Assembly (NCBI GenBank): GCA_013373265.1
Contig: JABXIC010000044.1
Span: forward strand, 1-33,130
DNA length: 33,130 nucleotides
Reading direction: 5' to 3'
Source: Methylocystaceae bacterium
GTDB taxonomy: Bacteria; Pseudomonadota; Alphaproteobacteria; Rhodospirillales; Terasakiellaceae
In this document: positions 10,303 through 20,887 of the stretch, one piece after another
Numbering within the stretch: position 1 is the first letter of the stretch
Layout of the letters: every line of letters begins with the position of its first letter
Translations under genes and position numbers: made by a program
The notes under the pieces: generated by a model
Seen by the model: only the letters and a program-made list of their open reading frames with translations
Told to the model about the DNA's origin: nothing
Databases searched by the model: none

Positions 10303-11213
10303 CAGACTTAAGCGATATTTCCAACCAACGCGCAGGCTTTGTTGCCTTTGTTGGCGCCCCCAATGCAGGGAAATCAACCGCGATCAACCGTATGGTCGGC
10401 ACCAAGGTGTCCATTGTGTCCCCTAAAGTGCAAACCACACGCACCCGCGTTTTAGGCATCATGATGAAAGGCGACAGCCAGATCATCTTTGTTGATACTC
10501 CCGGTATTTTTGCCCCCAAACGCCGCCTTGATCGTGCCATGGTCGCCGCAGCTTGGGGCGGGGCAGCTGACGCCGATTTTATCGTTCTTCTCGTCGATGC
10601 CAAAAAAGGCATTTGTAAAGAAACCCGATCCATCATCGACACCATGAAAGAACAAGGGCGCAAGGCCATCTTGATCTTGAATAAAATCGATTTGGTAGAT
10701 AAAGAAAACTTACTGACCCTGACACAAGCGCTGAATGAAGAAAACGTCTTCACCGACACCTTTATGGTCTCTGCCCTGAAAGGCGATGGGCTAGACCATT
10801 TTGTTGATTTTATCGCTGAAAAATTGCCCCAAGGCCCCTGGCTTTTCCCTGAAGATCAAGTGTCTGATATGCCGGAACGCCTATTGGCGGCAGAAATCAC
10901 CCGCGAACAACTCTATCTCAAACTGCGTCAGGAATTGCCGTACTCAACAACCGTTGAAACGGAAAGCTGGGAAGAAAAGAAAGACGGCTCCATCCGCATT
11001 GAACAAATCGTTTATGTGGCACGCGACGGTCAAAAGAAAATCATCTTGGGCAAAGGCGGCCAACAAATCAAAGCCATCGGCGCCCATGCCCGCAAAGAAC
11101 TGGAAGAAATCCTGGATTGCCGCGTGCATCTCTTCCTCTTTGTCAAAGTCCGCGACAAATGGGGCGAAGACCCGGAACGCTTCAACTATTGGGGTCTGGA
11201 CTACAACGCTTAA
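10299..11213 (+). CDS. era: GTPase Era
   Basis: GAPNAGKSTAINRMVGTKVSIVSPKVQTTR, DTPGIF, C-terminal KH IILGKGGQQIKAIGAHARKELE; ends WGLDYNA. Confidence 0.96.
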   Translation: MTDLSDISNQRAGFVAFVGAPNAGKSTAINRMVGTKVSIVSPKVQTTRTRVLGIMMKGDSQIIFVDTPGIFAPKRRLDRAMVAAAWGGAADADFIVLLVDAKKGICKETRSIIDTMKEQGRKAILILNKIDLVDKENLLTLTQALNEENVFTDTFMVSALKGDGLDHFVDFIAEKLPQGPWLFPEDQVSDMPERLLAAEITREQLYLKLRQELPYSTTVETESWEEKKDGSIRIEQIVYVARDGQKKIILGKGGQQIKAIGAHARKELEEILDCRVHLFLFVKVRDKWGEDPERFNYWGLDYNA

Positions 11214-11658
11214 TCGCTTTGGCATAAGCTTGTGCATGATTTATTTTATTTAGATAATTCACAGCACGTACAACTGGATCAAATAAATATTGATCTGGTC
11301 CCAGCATTTTCCGTTGATTCAACTCTACCGTATTCAATAAATCGAAAGCGACTTTTTCAAGTTCGTAATCCCATGGATCATACTGTTTCGAGCAATTCTT
11401 GTGATGATATTCAAGTAAGTGTCCGCGAACAGAATAACCGTGATAATCAAACGCGATTTGACCATCCGTCACATAAATATGATTACCAGGCTGTTCCTTT
11501 TTAGGAATGATCCGTTCCGCATAAAAATCTTTTATAGGATTTTGAACAAGATATGTGCCTGCTAAAATATGACATGCGCCATATCCAAAAAAAATCCGAT
11601 CCGGCAATTCCCAACGTTTTTTCTTATCACGCTTAATACCGGACTTTAAAATATACAT
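11182..11658 (-). CDS. Uncharacterised 158 aa protein with Cys/His/Asp motif
   Basis: ORF starting 19 nt after the preceding minus-strand gene; contains GYGACHILA and HIYVTDGQIAFDYHGY; overlaps the era 3' end convergently. Confidence 0.7.
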   Translation of the reverse strand: MYILKSGIKRDKKKRWELPDRIFFGYGACHILAGTYLVQNPIKDFYAERIIPKKEQPGNHIYVTDGQIAFDYHGYSVRGHLLEYHHKNCSKQYDPWDYELEKVAFDLLNTVELNQRKMLGPDQYLFDPVVRAVNYLNKINHAQAYAKAIKRCSPDPNS

Positions 11659-11677
11659 TGTAGTATTAATTGCTCTG

Positions 11678-12034
11678 TCATTTTTTCTGGCGCAATTCTT
11701 CGTTAAAAGGCAATAGCTTTTCTAACAAAGTCGCGACGAAGACATCGTCGGTGGTGAATTTGATCATTTCATTCACCGCTTTAATTTTCTTGTCTTTTAA
11801 GATTTTGCCCGTTTTCTCGTTATAAGAAACATCAAAATCCATATCCAGTTCATCTGAATAAAGCCCCAGCCAAGTGGTATGGGGCGTAAGGTTATGTTCA
11901 ACACTGGCATACAGGTTGCCGTTGCCTTCGTCCGTTACTTGAAAACGGTCTTCTTCCGTGCATAAAATCGGCTCTTCGCCCAATTTTTTGCGCAGTTTTT
12001 TAATCACAAAATCAACGGGTGTCTGACGTCCCAC
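11678..12034 (-). CDS. Uncharacterised protein
   Basis: Track ORF starts at 12097; GTG at 12034 preceded by AAAGGAATAGAAAC is a better start and avoids overlap with the upstream gene. VGRQTPVDFVIKKLRKKLGEEPILCTEEDRFQV... Confidence 0.7.
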   Translation of the reverse strand: MGRQTPVDFVIKKLRKKLGEEPILCTEEDRFQVTDEGNGNLYASVEHNLTPHTTWLGLYSDELDMDFDVSYNEKTGKILKDKKIKAVNEMIKFTTDDVFVATLLEKLLPFNEELRQKK

Positions 12035-12050
12035 GTTTCTATTCCTTTTA

Positions 12051-14240
12051 TCAGGGCTTAAAGCGATCCAGTTCTTGACCCAAACGGGCAAACACATCTG
12101 CCCAATCCCCAGCCACCGCTTGACGATAAAGCATCATGGACGGATACCAGATTGACGGTGTGCCTTCACCTGAGGGCGGTATACCCCATCGCCAATCAAG
12201 TGCATAGGGTAAAACTGTCCAGACAGGTTTACCCATGGCTCCGGCCAAATGGGCCACGGCTGTATCACAGGTGATCACCAAATCCAAATTATCAATGACG
12301 GCTGCCGTATCGGCAAAATCCAGAATATCAATACCGTAATTGCGCACCACTTTTGACAGTTGTGGGTCCGCCAGCACATCGCTGCCATCGCCCACTTGCA
12401 GACCAAAAAAATTAAGGTTGCGCATATAAAACAATCTGGAAAACGGCCAAATCCCGGGGGAGCGACGGCTATCTTTTCGGTAATCACGATCACCTTGCCA
12501 TACCAAACCGACTGCAAGACCATCTGAGTCTTTTTGAATGCGCTTAGCCCAAATCTGGCTGTCTTTCTGGGATGCGCTTAGGTAAGGCTGAAAGATAGGT
12601 AGGTCTTTTTCTTCTTTTAGACCTAACAAATAAGGTAAGCTAATGAGTGATGCCTGTACATCATGACGGGGCAGGGGGGTGCCGTGCGGGATCACACCAG
12701 ACAGCCCGTCCACAGCGGCAAAGAGCCGTGCTAAACCTTTTTGGCAGACCAAATAGACCTGATTGACCCGATCTTTGACATCGGCAATAAAACGCACAAA
12801 CTGAATGGCTTCGCTAAAGCTGCCTTCTGCATAAAGTACAATACGCTTATCTCCTAAAACGTCCCCGTTCCATGCTGGGGCGGTGCGTTCTTGTGCATTG
12901 AGCAAGGGAGAATAGCTTTTAAGCGCTGTACGGGCTTCATAAAGGGGCCAGCCGTCTTTCCAATTGCCCGATTGCAGTAAAATTTGGGCGTAATGGTAAT
13001 CAATTTCTTTATCTTTCGGGGCCAGTGCTTGGGCTTCACGGATATAATGGTGGGCTTGATCCATCTCAAGATTATCTTGATACGCTAAAGCCAGTTCGAT
13101 AAGTATTTTAGACTCTTCAGGTGCATTTAATGCCGCGCTGCTTAAGACTTCAATCGCTCCATTGATCTTATCGCTTTCACGCAACAAGACGCCTAAAGCA
13201 CAAAGACATTCAGAATCTTTAGGCGCCAGTTGCACAGCTTTACGGCAACTTTCGTGGGCATCCTGTATATGCCCTAACGCGAGTAAAGACAGACCTCGAC
13301 GTGCATAAGCCTTTGCCATATTTGGCTTATTTGCAATAGCACGGTCATAACTTAATACCGCACCATCCTGTTCACCTTTCTTTGACAGGCAATCCCCCAT
13401 CAACAAATAAGCCGTCGCATTTTGCGGTTTTAATTTGGTTTCACGGTGAAGGGCAGACAAAGCGCCATCAAAATCGCTCAATTGAATAAGTTTATTTGCA
13501 ACTTTCAAATGAAGATCGGCACGGTGCGGACTATTTTTGGAAGCCGCCTTAAAATGTTTAACCGCTTGGGCCTTATCCCCCGTGCCCACCAACAACAAAG
13601 CATATAAAAAATGTGATTCGGCAAAGTCTTCTTTCAATGCCAATGCTTTTTTAACATGGTCACGTGCCAATTCGCGTTCACCCAAACGCGCTTCCAAAGC
13701 GGCAGCGCGATAAAAAGCCTCATACGAATCGTCCCAGCGATCTATGATCCCTCTATACTGTTCCAATGCCGTATCAATTTCACCGTTGCGTTCCATGATC
13801 TGGGCACGCCCAAGATGGAAGCGCACATCACCGGGGGCCAGTTCAGCGGCTTTTTCATAGGCTTCATCAGCACGTTCCACATAACCCATAACCGTCAGGA
13901 TTTCGCCCATTTTACCATAATAAGAAGCATTTTCCGGATCCGATTGAATGGCACGTTCAATCATGGCAATGGCATCTTCTTTCAAGCCACGTTCATAAGC
14001 CGCAACGCCTAAAAGGTAATTGGCATCCGCATGATCAGGATATTTGCGCAAAATGCCGCTATAAATTTGTACAGCCTTTTCCATTTTACCTTTTTTATGG
14101 GCGCGAATAGCCGCTGCCAAAGATAAAGAAACGCTGATAGGGGCAGGCTGGTGATTTGATTCTTTTTCAATAGAATCAACACCTTCAACAGATAGTTCAT
14201 TTTCTTGCGCTTGTTCGTCCAAGCCTGAAAATGCAGACAC
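12051..14240 (-). CDS. TPR-repeat protein with C-terminal glycosyltransferase-9/heptosyltransferase-like domain
   Basis: Multiple TPR units (e.g. ADANYLLGVAAYERGLKEDAIAMIERAIQSDPEN); C-terminal GNWKDGWPLYEAR...DLVITCDTAVAHLAGAMGKPVWTVLPYALDWRW. GTG start. Confidence 0.88.
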   Translation of the reverse strand: MSAFSGLDEQAQENELSVEGVDSIEKESNHQPAPISVSLSLAAAIRAHKKGKMEKAVQIYSGILRKYPDHADANYLLGVAAYERGLKEDAIAMIERAIQSDPENASYYGKMGEILTVMGYVERADEAYEKAAELAPGDVRFHLGRAQIMERNGEIDTALEQYRGIIDRWDDSYEAFYRAAALEARLGERELARDHVKKALALKEDFAESHFLYALLLVGTGDKAQAVKHFKAASKNSPHRADLHLKVANKLIQLSDFDGALSALHRETKLKPQNATAYLLMGDCLSKKGEQDGAVLSYDRAIANKPNMAKAYARRGLSLLALGHIQDAHESCRKAVQLAPKDSECLCALGVLLRESDKINGAIEVLSSAALNAPEESKILIELALAYQDNLEMDQAHHYIREAQALAPKDKEIDYHYAQILLQSGNWKDGWPLYEARTALKSYSPLLNAQERTAPAWNGDVLGDKRIVLYAEGSFSEAIQFVRFIADVKDRVNQVYLVCQKGLARLFAAVDGLSGVIPHGTPLPRHDVQASLISLPYLLGLKEEKDLPIFQPYLSASQKDSQIWAKRIQKDSDGLAVGLVWQGDRDYRKDSRRSPGIWPFSRLFYMRNLNFFGLQVGDGSDVLADPQLSKVVRNYGIDILDFADTAAVIDNLDLVITCDTAVAHLAGAMGKPVWTVLPYALDWRWGIPPSGEGTPSIWYPSMMLYRQAVAGDWADVFARLGQELDRFKP

Positions 14241-14340
14241 GCCGATAACCCCATTTTATAGTCACTTGCAAAATTTGCCTTCCATCATATGGAATCATAG
14301 GCCATCTTCCCAAGAGTTTTTTGATTTTATTTGGTTTTCA

Positions 14341-15057
14341 ATGATCTGGACTGACCACGCAATCGTTCTCTCAACACGCAAACATGGCGAAAATGCTGTG
14401 ATCGTCAGCGTTTTAACGCGCGAACATGGCCGTCATGCAGGTTTGGTACGGGGCGGGGCGGGTAAACGATTATCACCCTTGCTACAGCCGGGTAATCTCT
14501 TGCGGGTGGAATGGAAAGGGCGCTTAGATGAACACCTCGGCACCTTTCAGGTTGAAATGGAAGAATCTTATAGCGCAAAAGCCATGACCAATCGCGATAT
14601 GTTGATCAAACTTAATCTGGTTTGCGCCATGTGTGACTGCTGCCTGCCCGAAAGACAGCATATTGATGGGTTGTTTGGGTCCACCTTACTGCTCTTTTCC
14701 ATCCTCGAAGAAAGCCGCTTGTGGCCCGAAGTTTATCAAAATTGGGAATTAGGTCTTTTAAATGAACTTGGTTATGGACTCGACCTAACTGCATGTGCAG
14801 CAACAGGCCAAACAGGGGATTTGATCTATATCTCCCCCAAAAGCGGCAAAGCCGTCAGCCGTGATGCAGGGGAGCCTTATAAAAACAAGCTTTTCCCTTT
14901 ACCTTACCATCTACTTGTAGATGAGGTAAAACCAACAAAAAATGACCTTTTAGTCACCTTACAGATCACAGAACACTTTATTGAGCGTTTTATTTTAACC
15001 CCTGTTGGAAAGAAGATACCTTCTGCACGACAGCGTTTTATTGACCGATTGAAATAG
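14341..15057 (+). CDS. recO: DNA repair protein RecO
   Basis: MIWTDHAIVLSTRKHGENAVIVSVLTREHGRHAGLVRGG; start moved from TTG 14266 to ATG 14341. Confidence 0.93.
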   Translation: MIWTDHAIVLSTRKHGENAVIVSVLTREHGRHAGLVRGGAGKRLSPLLQPGNLLRVEWKGRLDEHLGTFQVEMEESYSAKAMTNRDMLIKLNLVCAMCDCCLPERQHIDGLFGSTLLLFSILEESRLWPEVYQNWELGLLNELGYGLDLTACAATGQTGDLIYISPKSGKAVSRDAGEPYKNKLFPLPYHLLVDEVKPTKNDLLVTLQITEHFIERFILTPVGKKIPSARQRFIDRLK

Positions 15058-15105
15058 ATGGTTAAACTAGGGCCAGAATTTTAACGGTTAACTTTTTGAG
15101 TTTAA

Positions 15106-17337
15106 ATGACAGAGACAGTAGAAGCGGGTGATATCCGCGAAACACGATTAGCCAAGGCCCTCGGCGACCGTTATCTCGCCTATGCCATGTCCACCATTAT
15201 GTCACGTTCCTTACCGGATGTGCGCGACGGGTTGAAGCCGGTTCATCGGCGCCTTTTGTATGCCATGCGCCAGTTAAAACTGGACCCGCAGAAAGGCTAT
15301 AAAAAATGTGCCCGTGTGGTTGGGGATGTGATCGGTAAATATCACCCCCATGGCGATAGCTCTGTTTATGAGGCCATGGTGCGTCTGGCTCAAGAATTTG
15401 CCGTGCGCTATCCACTTGTCGATGGGCAAGGCAACTTTGGCAACATTGATGGCGATAATGCTGCTGCCATGCGGTATACCGAAGCACGCCTGACAAACGT
15501 CGCAATGGCTCTCCTGCGCAACATCGACGAAGACGCCGTTGATTTTAGAACCACCTACGATGGGGAAGAAGAAGAACCGTGCGTCCTGCCAGCCGCTTTC
15601 CCAAACCTGTTGGCCAATGGCTCAAGCGGGATCGCCGTGGGGATGGCCACCAATATCCCGCCCCATAACGCCGGGGAGCTGTGCGACGGGTTGTTACACC
15701 TGATTAAATTCCCCAACGCAGGTATTGAAAAACTGGTTGATCTGATCCCCGGTCCCGATTTCCCCACAGGCGGGGTGATTGTCGAAGACCGCGCCACCAT
15801 CATAGAAACCTATACCAAGGGCAGAGGGTCTTTTCGTATTCGTGCAAAATGGGAAAAAGATGAACTTTCCCACGGCATGTATCAAATTGTCGTCACCGAT
15901 ATTCCCTATCAGGTGCAAAAATCCAAACTGATTGAAAAAGTTGCAGAACTTCTCATCGCAAAGAAATTGCCGTTACTGGCAGATATTCGTGATGAATCGG
16001 CTGAAGAAGTACGTATTGTCATTGAGCCCCGCAACCGCACGGTTGAACCAGAAATTTTGATGGAACAACTGTTTAAACTGACAGATTTAGAAATCCGTTT
16101 CGGTCTCAATATGAACGTGTTGGCGGCAGATCAAACCCCGCGCGTGATGAATTTACGCGAAGTTTTGCAGGCTTTTCTGGATCACCGTCGTGACGTCCTC
16201 ATTCGTCGTTCCAATTTCCGTCTTGATAAGATTGAACGCCGTTTGGAAATTCTGGAAGGCTATCTCATTGCCTTCTTGAATTTGGATGAAGTCATCCGCA
16301 TCATTCGTGAAGAAGATCATCCCCGTCAGGAATTGATGAACACCTTTAAACTGACGGAAGTGCAAGCCGAAGCCATTTTGAATATGCGTTTACGCTCCTT
16401 GCGCAAACTTGAAGAGATGGAACTCAAGAGCGAACATGACAACCTGAGCGAAGAACGCAAAGGCCTGCATGCACTCTTGGCAGATGAAACCTTGCAATGG
16501 TCCACCATTTCCGATGAAATTCGCGAAACGAAAAAACAATTCGGCCCCAAAACAGAACTGGGTGCACGCCGCACAGACTTTGGTGAAGCCCCCAGTGCCG
16601 ATATTGTCAATTTCGAAGCCTTTATCGAACGCGAACCCGTCACTGTTGTATGTTCTAAAATGGGCTGGATTCGTGCCTTTAAAGGTCATAACAACGATGA
16701 AAGTGCCATTAAGTACAAAGACGGCGACAAAGCGCAATTTGTGCTTAAAGGTTATACCACCGACAAGATTCTGGCCTTCAGTTCTAACGGACGTTTCTTC
16801 ACCATTGGCTGCGATAAACTCCCGCCTGGTAGAGGACATGGTGAACCTGTGCGCCTGATGGTGGATATCGGCAACGAAAACGACATCGTCGATATGTTTA
16901 TCCATGTGCCGGAACGTAAGCTGCTTGTGGCATCCAGTTCTGGCCGCGGTTTTGCCATTGAAGAAAAAGAAGTCGTCGCCCAAACCAAAAACGGTAAACA
17001 GATTTTGAATCTGCAAGATAAAGAAAAAGCCAAGATTTGCATGCCTGTTACAGGTGATGCTATTGCTGTTGTTGGTGATAATCGCAAAATCCTGATCTTT
17101 AAATCTGAAGAACTGCCCGTTATGGCCCGTGGCCGTGGTGTTATTTTGCAAAAATACCGTGATGGCGGCATGTCTGATGTCACCACCTTTAATCTGGAAG
17201 ATGGGCTGTCTTGGCAGATGGGCGGTGAAAGTGACCGGACTCGCACGGTGAGCGACCTGTTACCTTGGATTGGTAAACGTGCCGGGGCAGGGCGTTTGGC
17301 TCCTAACGGCTTCCCGCGCAACAATAAATTCACCTGA
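15106..17337 (+). CDS. parC: DNA topoisomerase IV subunit A
   Basis: [62 protein letters not shown]; length 743 aa fits ParC. Confidence 0.95.
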   Translation: MTETVEAGDIRETRLAKALGDRYLAYAMSTIMSRSLPDVRDGLKPVHRRLLYAMRQLKLDPQKGYKKCARVVGDVIGKYHPHGDSSVYEAMVRLAQEFAVRYPLVDGQGNFGNIDGDNAAAMRYTEARLTNVAMALLRNIDEDAVDFRTTYDGEEEEPCVLPAAFPNLLANGSSGIAVGMATNIPPHNAGELCDGLLHLIKFPNAGIEKLVDLIPGPDFPTGGVIVEDRATIIETYTKGRGSFRIRAKWEKDELSHGMYQIVVTDIPYQVQKSKLIEKVAELLIAKKLPLLADIRDESAEEVRIVIEPRNRTVEPEILMEQLFKLTDLEIRFGLNMNVLAADQTPRVMNLREVLQAFLDHRRDVLIRRSNFRLDKIERRLEILEGYLIAFLNLDEVIRIIREEDHPRQELMNTFKLTEVQAEAILNMRLRSLRKLEEMELKSEHDNLSEERKGLHALLADETLQWSTISDEIRETKKQFGPKTELGARRTDFGEAPSADIVNFEAFIEREPVTVVCSKMGWIRAFKGHNNDESAIKYKDGDKAQFVLKGYTTDKILAFSSNGRFFTIGCDKLPPGRGHGEPVRLMVDIGNENDIVDMFIHVPERKLLVASSSGRGFAIEEKEVVAQTKNGKQILNLQDKEKAKICMPVTGDAIAVVGDNRKILIFKSEELPVMARGRGVILQKYRDGGMSDVTTFNLEDGLSWQMGGESDRTRTVSDLLPWIGKRAGAGRLAPNGFPRNNKFT

Positions 17338-17363
17338 ACCTTGCGTCAGTAGAATATCCACAA

Positions 17364-17397
17364 AAGATAAATCGGTATTGGAATGCCGATTTATCTT
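17364..17397. repeat. Dispersed intergenic hairpin repeat, copy A
   Basis: AAGATAAATCGGTAT-TGGA-ATGCCGATTTATCTT: 15-bp stem with one T.G wobble and a 4-nt loop; near-identical (inverted) copy at 31291-31321. Confidence 0.75.
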
Positions 17398-17472
17398 GAA
17401 ATCGATTTCGACCTCACGTATGTAAATGGTTAATAACGTGGCTTGCCACTCAGGTATTATGGATAGAATGAT

Positions 17473-18468
17473 ATGACCCCCACAATTTCTGCGACACCGC
17501 GCAACGATTGGACCGTTGATGAAGTTGAAGCGCTTTTTGCCCTTCCTTTCAATGATTTGCTTTTTCATGCGCAAAGCGTTCACCGTCAAAATTTTGACCC
17601 GAACAAAGTACAACTGAGCACCCTGTTAAACATTAAGACAGGCGGCTGTGCCGAAGATTGTAACTACTGTTCACAAAGCGCACACCATGACGCAGAACTT
17701 AAAGCGGAAAAAATGATCCCGACTGCGGACGTGATCGAAGCCGCCAAAGCCGCTAAAGAGGGCGGGGCAACCCGCTTCTGTATGGGTGCGGCCTGGAGCT
17801 CCCCCAAAGACCGCGATATGCCGGAAATCATCAATATGGTGAAATCTGTAAAAGGCCTGGGCATGGACACCTGTATGACCTTGGGCATGCTGTCGGATAA
17901 ACAAACAGAACAGCTGAAAGAAGCTGGTTTGGATTACTATAACCACAATATTGATACATCGCGCGAATATTACGACAAGGTGGTTTCTACCCGCACCTTT
18001 GACGACCGTCTCGCCACACTGGATCGTTGTCGTGACAATGGCATTAAACTGTGCACAGGCGGCATCATCGGTATGGGCGAAACGCAAAAAGATCGTGCCT
18101 CTATGATGGTCACACTAGCCAATTTGCCAAAACATCCGGAAAGCATTCCTATCAATATGTTGATCCCGATTGAAGGCACCCCCTTTGAAGCAAAAGCAAA
18201 AATTGATCATTTTGATTTTGTACGCACCATTGCGGTTGCCCGTATCGTCATGCCAGCTTCTTATGTACGACTTTCTGCAGGGCGTGAGGACATGAGCGAA
18301 GAACTGCAAGCCCTGTGCTTTTTTGCGGGTGCCAATTCTATGTTCTATGGCGACAAACTGCTAACGGCCGGCAATCAAAGTGTTACCTCTGATCAAAATA
18401 TGTTCAAAAAATTGGGCATTGAACCGGAAGAACACCGCGAAGGCAAACCCATGCTGGAAGCCAGCTAA
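17473..18468 (+). CDS. bioB: Biotin synthase
   Basis: Radical [54 protein letters not shown]. Confidence 0.96.
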   Translation: MTPTISATPRNDWTVDEVEALFALPFNDLLFHAQSVHRQNFDPNKVQLSTLLNIKTGGCAEDCNYCSQSAHHDAELKAEKMIPTADVIEAAKAAKEGGATRFCMGAAWSSPKDRDMPEIINMVKSVKGLGMDTCMTLGMLSDKQTEQLKEAGLDYYNHNIDTSREYYDKVVSTRTFDDRLATLDRCRDNGIKLCTGGIIGMGETQKDRASMMVTLANLPKHPESIPINMLIPIEGTPFEAKAKIDHFDFVRTIAVARIVMPASYVRLSAGREDMSEELQALCFFAGANSMFYGDKLLTAGNQSVTSDQNMFKKLGIEPEEHREGKPMLEAS

Positions 18469-18491
18469 TTCCAACTTTAGTTTGAATTTTA

Positions 18492-18528
18492 AAAAGCCTA
18501 CAAAGGTTTGCTTTGTAGGCTTTTTTTT
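18492..18528 (+). terminator. Rho-independent terminator of bioB
   Basis: AAAAGCCTACAAAG-GTTTG-CTTTGTAGGCTTTT followed by T run; perfect 14-bp stem. Confidence 0.95.
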
Positions 18529-18839
18529 ACGATTCCATTAAAGAACCATTCCCATAAGAAAATTATGGCATTGTTTTTATTTTAAAAAAAATGTGCATAC
18601 GCTTCAAAAATTTCAAAAAAAGTTCCTATAGCTTCTCCTAAGTTTCACAGCCAATTTTTTAGCTGACGAACAGTTTTTTACACACAATAGTGGTATGTAG
18701 ATTGCGTCGGCTAAACCAGATGCAACACTAAAATCAAACGACAATTATAAACGAAATAAAACCGGAGCAGTAACATCTGCGCCACGTCCCCTCGTACCCG
18801 ATAACAATAATAATATGGGCCGTAGTAAAGTAGAGACAT

Positions 18840-20807
18840 ATGAAAAAGTTTTTTAAAACCGTCCCAATTAGCTGGCAAATTGGCCTCATCGCACTCTTAT
18901 CTATCCTCGCCTTGATCATCATTCAAGGTATCAACATGTACCAAGGTTCCGTTCTCCAAAAAGCAGGGCTTAATAAAGAACACATCCAAAATACCGCCTC
19001 CGAAATTGACCGTATTAGTTATCTTTTTCTACAATCACGCAGCATTGAAAAAAATTTCCTATACGAACTTAAAGAAGAGTATGTCACCGCCCATAAAGCC
19101 ATTCGCCAAGAACTCTTAAAAGAAAAAGATAAGCTGCTCAGCAATGAATATTTTGTAAGAGATCCAAAAGCCGTTGAATCTCTAAAGAAACTCATCTCCA
19201 CCTATAACAACTACGCACAAGAATTTGATAAAGTCGCTGAAAATACCATCAAAATCGGCTTGGACAAAAAAAGCGGTTTACGTGGTCAAATGCGCAATCA
19301 CACCATTCTCATTCAAGGCGTCATGTCGGGCATCAACAGCCCTGAAGTGTTAAGCGTTCTCAGAGATATGCAGCTCAAAACAAGCCAATTTCTGTTAGAA
19401 GATGACAAACGCAGCATTAAACGCGTTGCTTTTTTTGCCAAGAAATTAAAGAAATTGGTCACAAAGGCTGACCCCGCTGAATTGACCGATTTGCTCAAAG
19501 CCATCGACCTGTATGTTGCGACATTCAAAGAACTGGCTGAAACCCGCCTGAAAACCATTGAACAGATTAACCATCTTTCAGAACTGTTTAACCAAGCACG
19601 TCCTTACGAAAAACAGCTTCAAAAAATCATCAATGCCCAAATTGACCTCATCACAAAAGAAGCGGCAGACAGTGAACGAAAAGTCTCTTTCATTGTGATT
19701 GCCACGATTGTTTCAGCCTTGGTCTTAATGCTGATACTGTCTTTTTATATCAACAACATGATCAATCATCCCATCAGCCGCTTAAAAGAAACCATGGGTG
19801 AACTGACAAAAGGCAATCTGGAAACAGAAGTCTACGGGCTGGATTATAAAAACATCATTGGTGAAATGGCAGATGCCATTAACATCTTCAAAGAAAATGC
19901 CATCCAAGTCCAAAAAATGCAAAGCGAACAAAAAGCAGAGCAGGAAATCAAACAAAAGCGGGCTGAAACGATTGATGAACTCTTGAAAATCTTTGATCAA
20001 GAATCAACTGCAACACTGGATATTGTCAGTAAATCAGCCCAAAAAATGTCAACCAATTCGCAACAGATGTCGAACATTGCGCAAAACACATCTAAACAGG
20101 CGGAACTGGCCTCACAAGCAACAGAACGCACCTCACAAAACGTTCAATCTGTTGCCACTGCGACAGAAGAATTATCTTCTTCAGCAGCTGAAATCAGCCG
20201 CCAAGTCAATCAATCAACTGAAATCGGCCACCGTGCGGTTAACCAAGCCACAGAAACCAATGACTTGATCAAAGGCTTATCAGAATCTGTCAGTGAAATC
20301 GGTAAAGTCGTGCAACTTATCAACGATATTGCGGATCAAACCAATATGCTTGCCTTAAACGCAACCATTGAGGCGGCACGGGCAGGGGAAGCCGGAAAAG
20401 GTTTTGCCGTCGTTGCTGGTGAAGTCAAACATTTGGCAGATCAAACTGGTCAGGCGACCAATCAAATTTCTTTACAGATCAATCAAATTCAAAGCAAAAC
20501 AAGCGATGCTGTTGACGCCATTCAAAGCATTACAGAAGTGATTTCCACAATTAGTGACTCATCATCTTCTATTGCCGCTGCGATGGAACAACAACAAGCT
20601 GCGACAAGTGAGATTACACGCAGTGTACAGATTGCCTCTGATGGAACCAAAGAAGTCTCGTCTAACGTTTCCCATGTTAATGATGGGGCCGCACAGACAG
20701 AACAATCTTCTGAAGAAGTTAATCAAGCTGCACTTGAGGTCAACAAACAAACAGAAGAACTTAAAGAGAAAGTACATACCTTCCTGGCAAACATCAGGGT
20801 CGCTTAA
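18840..20807 (+). CDS. Methyl-accepting chemotaxis protein with HBM-like sensor domain
   Basis: N-terminal TM, ~250 aa helical periplasmic region (KSGLRGQMR), second TM, HAMP, signalling tip [43 protein letters not shown]. Confidence 0.9.
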   Translation: MKKFFKTVPISWQIGLIALLSILALIIIQGINMYQGSVLQKAGLNKEHIQNTASEIDRISYLFLQSRSIEKNFLYELKEEYVTAHKAIRQELLKEKDKLLSNEYFVRDPKAVESLKKLISTYNNYAQEFDKVAENTIKIGLDKKSGLRGQMRNHTILIQGVMSGINSPEVLSVLRDMQLKTSQFLLEDDKRSIKRVAFFAKKLKKLVTKADPAELTDLLKAIDLYVATFKELAETRLKTIEQINHLSELFNQARPYEKQLQKIINAQIDLITKEAADSERKVSFIVIATIVSALVLMLILSFYINNMINHPISRLKETMGELTKGNLETEVYGLDYKNIIGEMADAINIFKENAIQVQKMQSEQKAEQEIKQKRAETIDELLKIFDQESTATLDIVSKSAQKMSTNSQQMSNIAQNTSKQAELASQATERTSQNVQSVATATEELSSSAAEISRQVNQSTEIGHRAVNQATETNDLIKGLSESVSEIGKVVQLINDIADQTNMLALNATIEAARAGEAGKGFAVVAGEVKHLADQTGQATNQISLQINQIQSKTSDAVDAIQSITEVISTISDSSSSIAAAMEQQQAATSEITRSVQIASDGTKEVSSNVSHVNDGAAQTEQSSEEVNQAALEVNKQTEELKEKVHTFLANIRVA

Positions 20808-20839
20808 GAGATTGATTTGGATTGAGTTCCAAGGCATTA

Positions 20840-20869
20840 AAAAAGGCCGGGGTTTCTCCCGGCCTTTTT
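20840..20869. terminator. Bidirectional terminator between MCP gene and dctM
   Basis: AAAAAGGCCGGG-GTTTCT-CCCGGCCTTTTT between convergent genes. Confidence 0.93.
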
Positions 20870-20887
20870 GTCTTTTAAGTATCGATC

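Noticed and set aside
10193-10759. Minus-strand 188 aa ORF
   Set aside because: Antisense to rnc/era; composition typical of a shadow ORF.
16390-17151. Minus-strand 253 aa ORF (and 16752-17333)
   Set aside because: Antisense to parC; long only because of codon bias on the coding strand.
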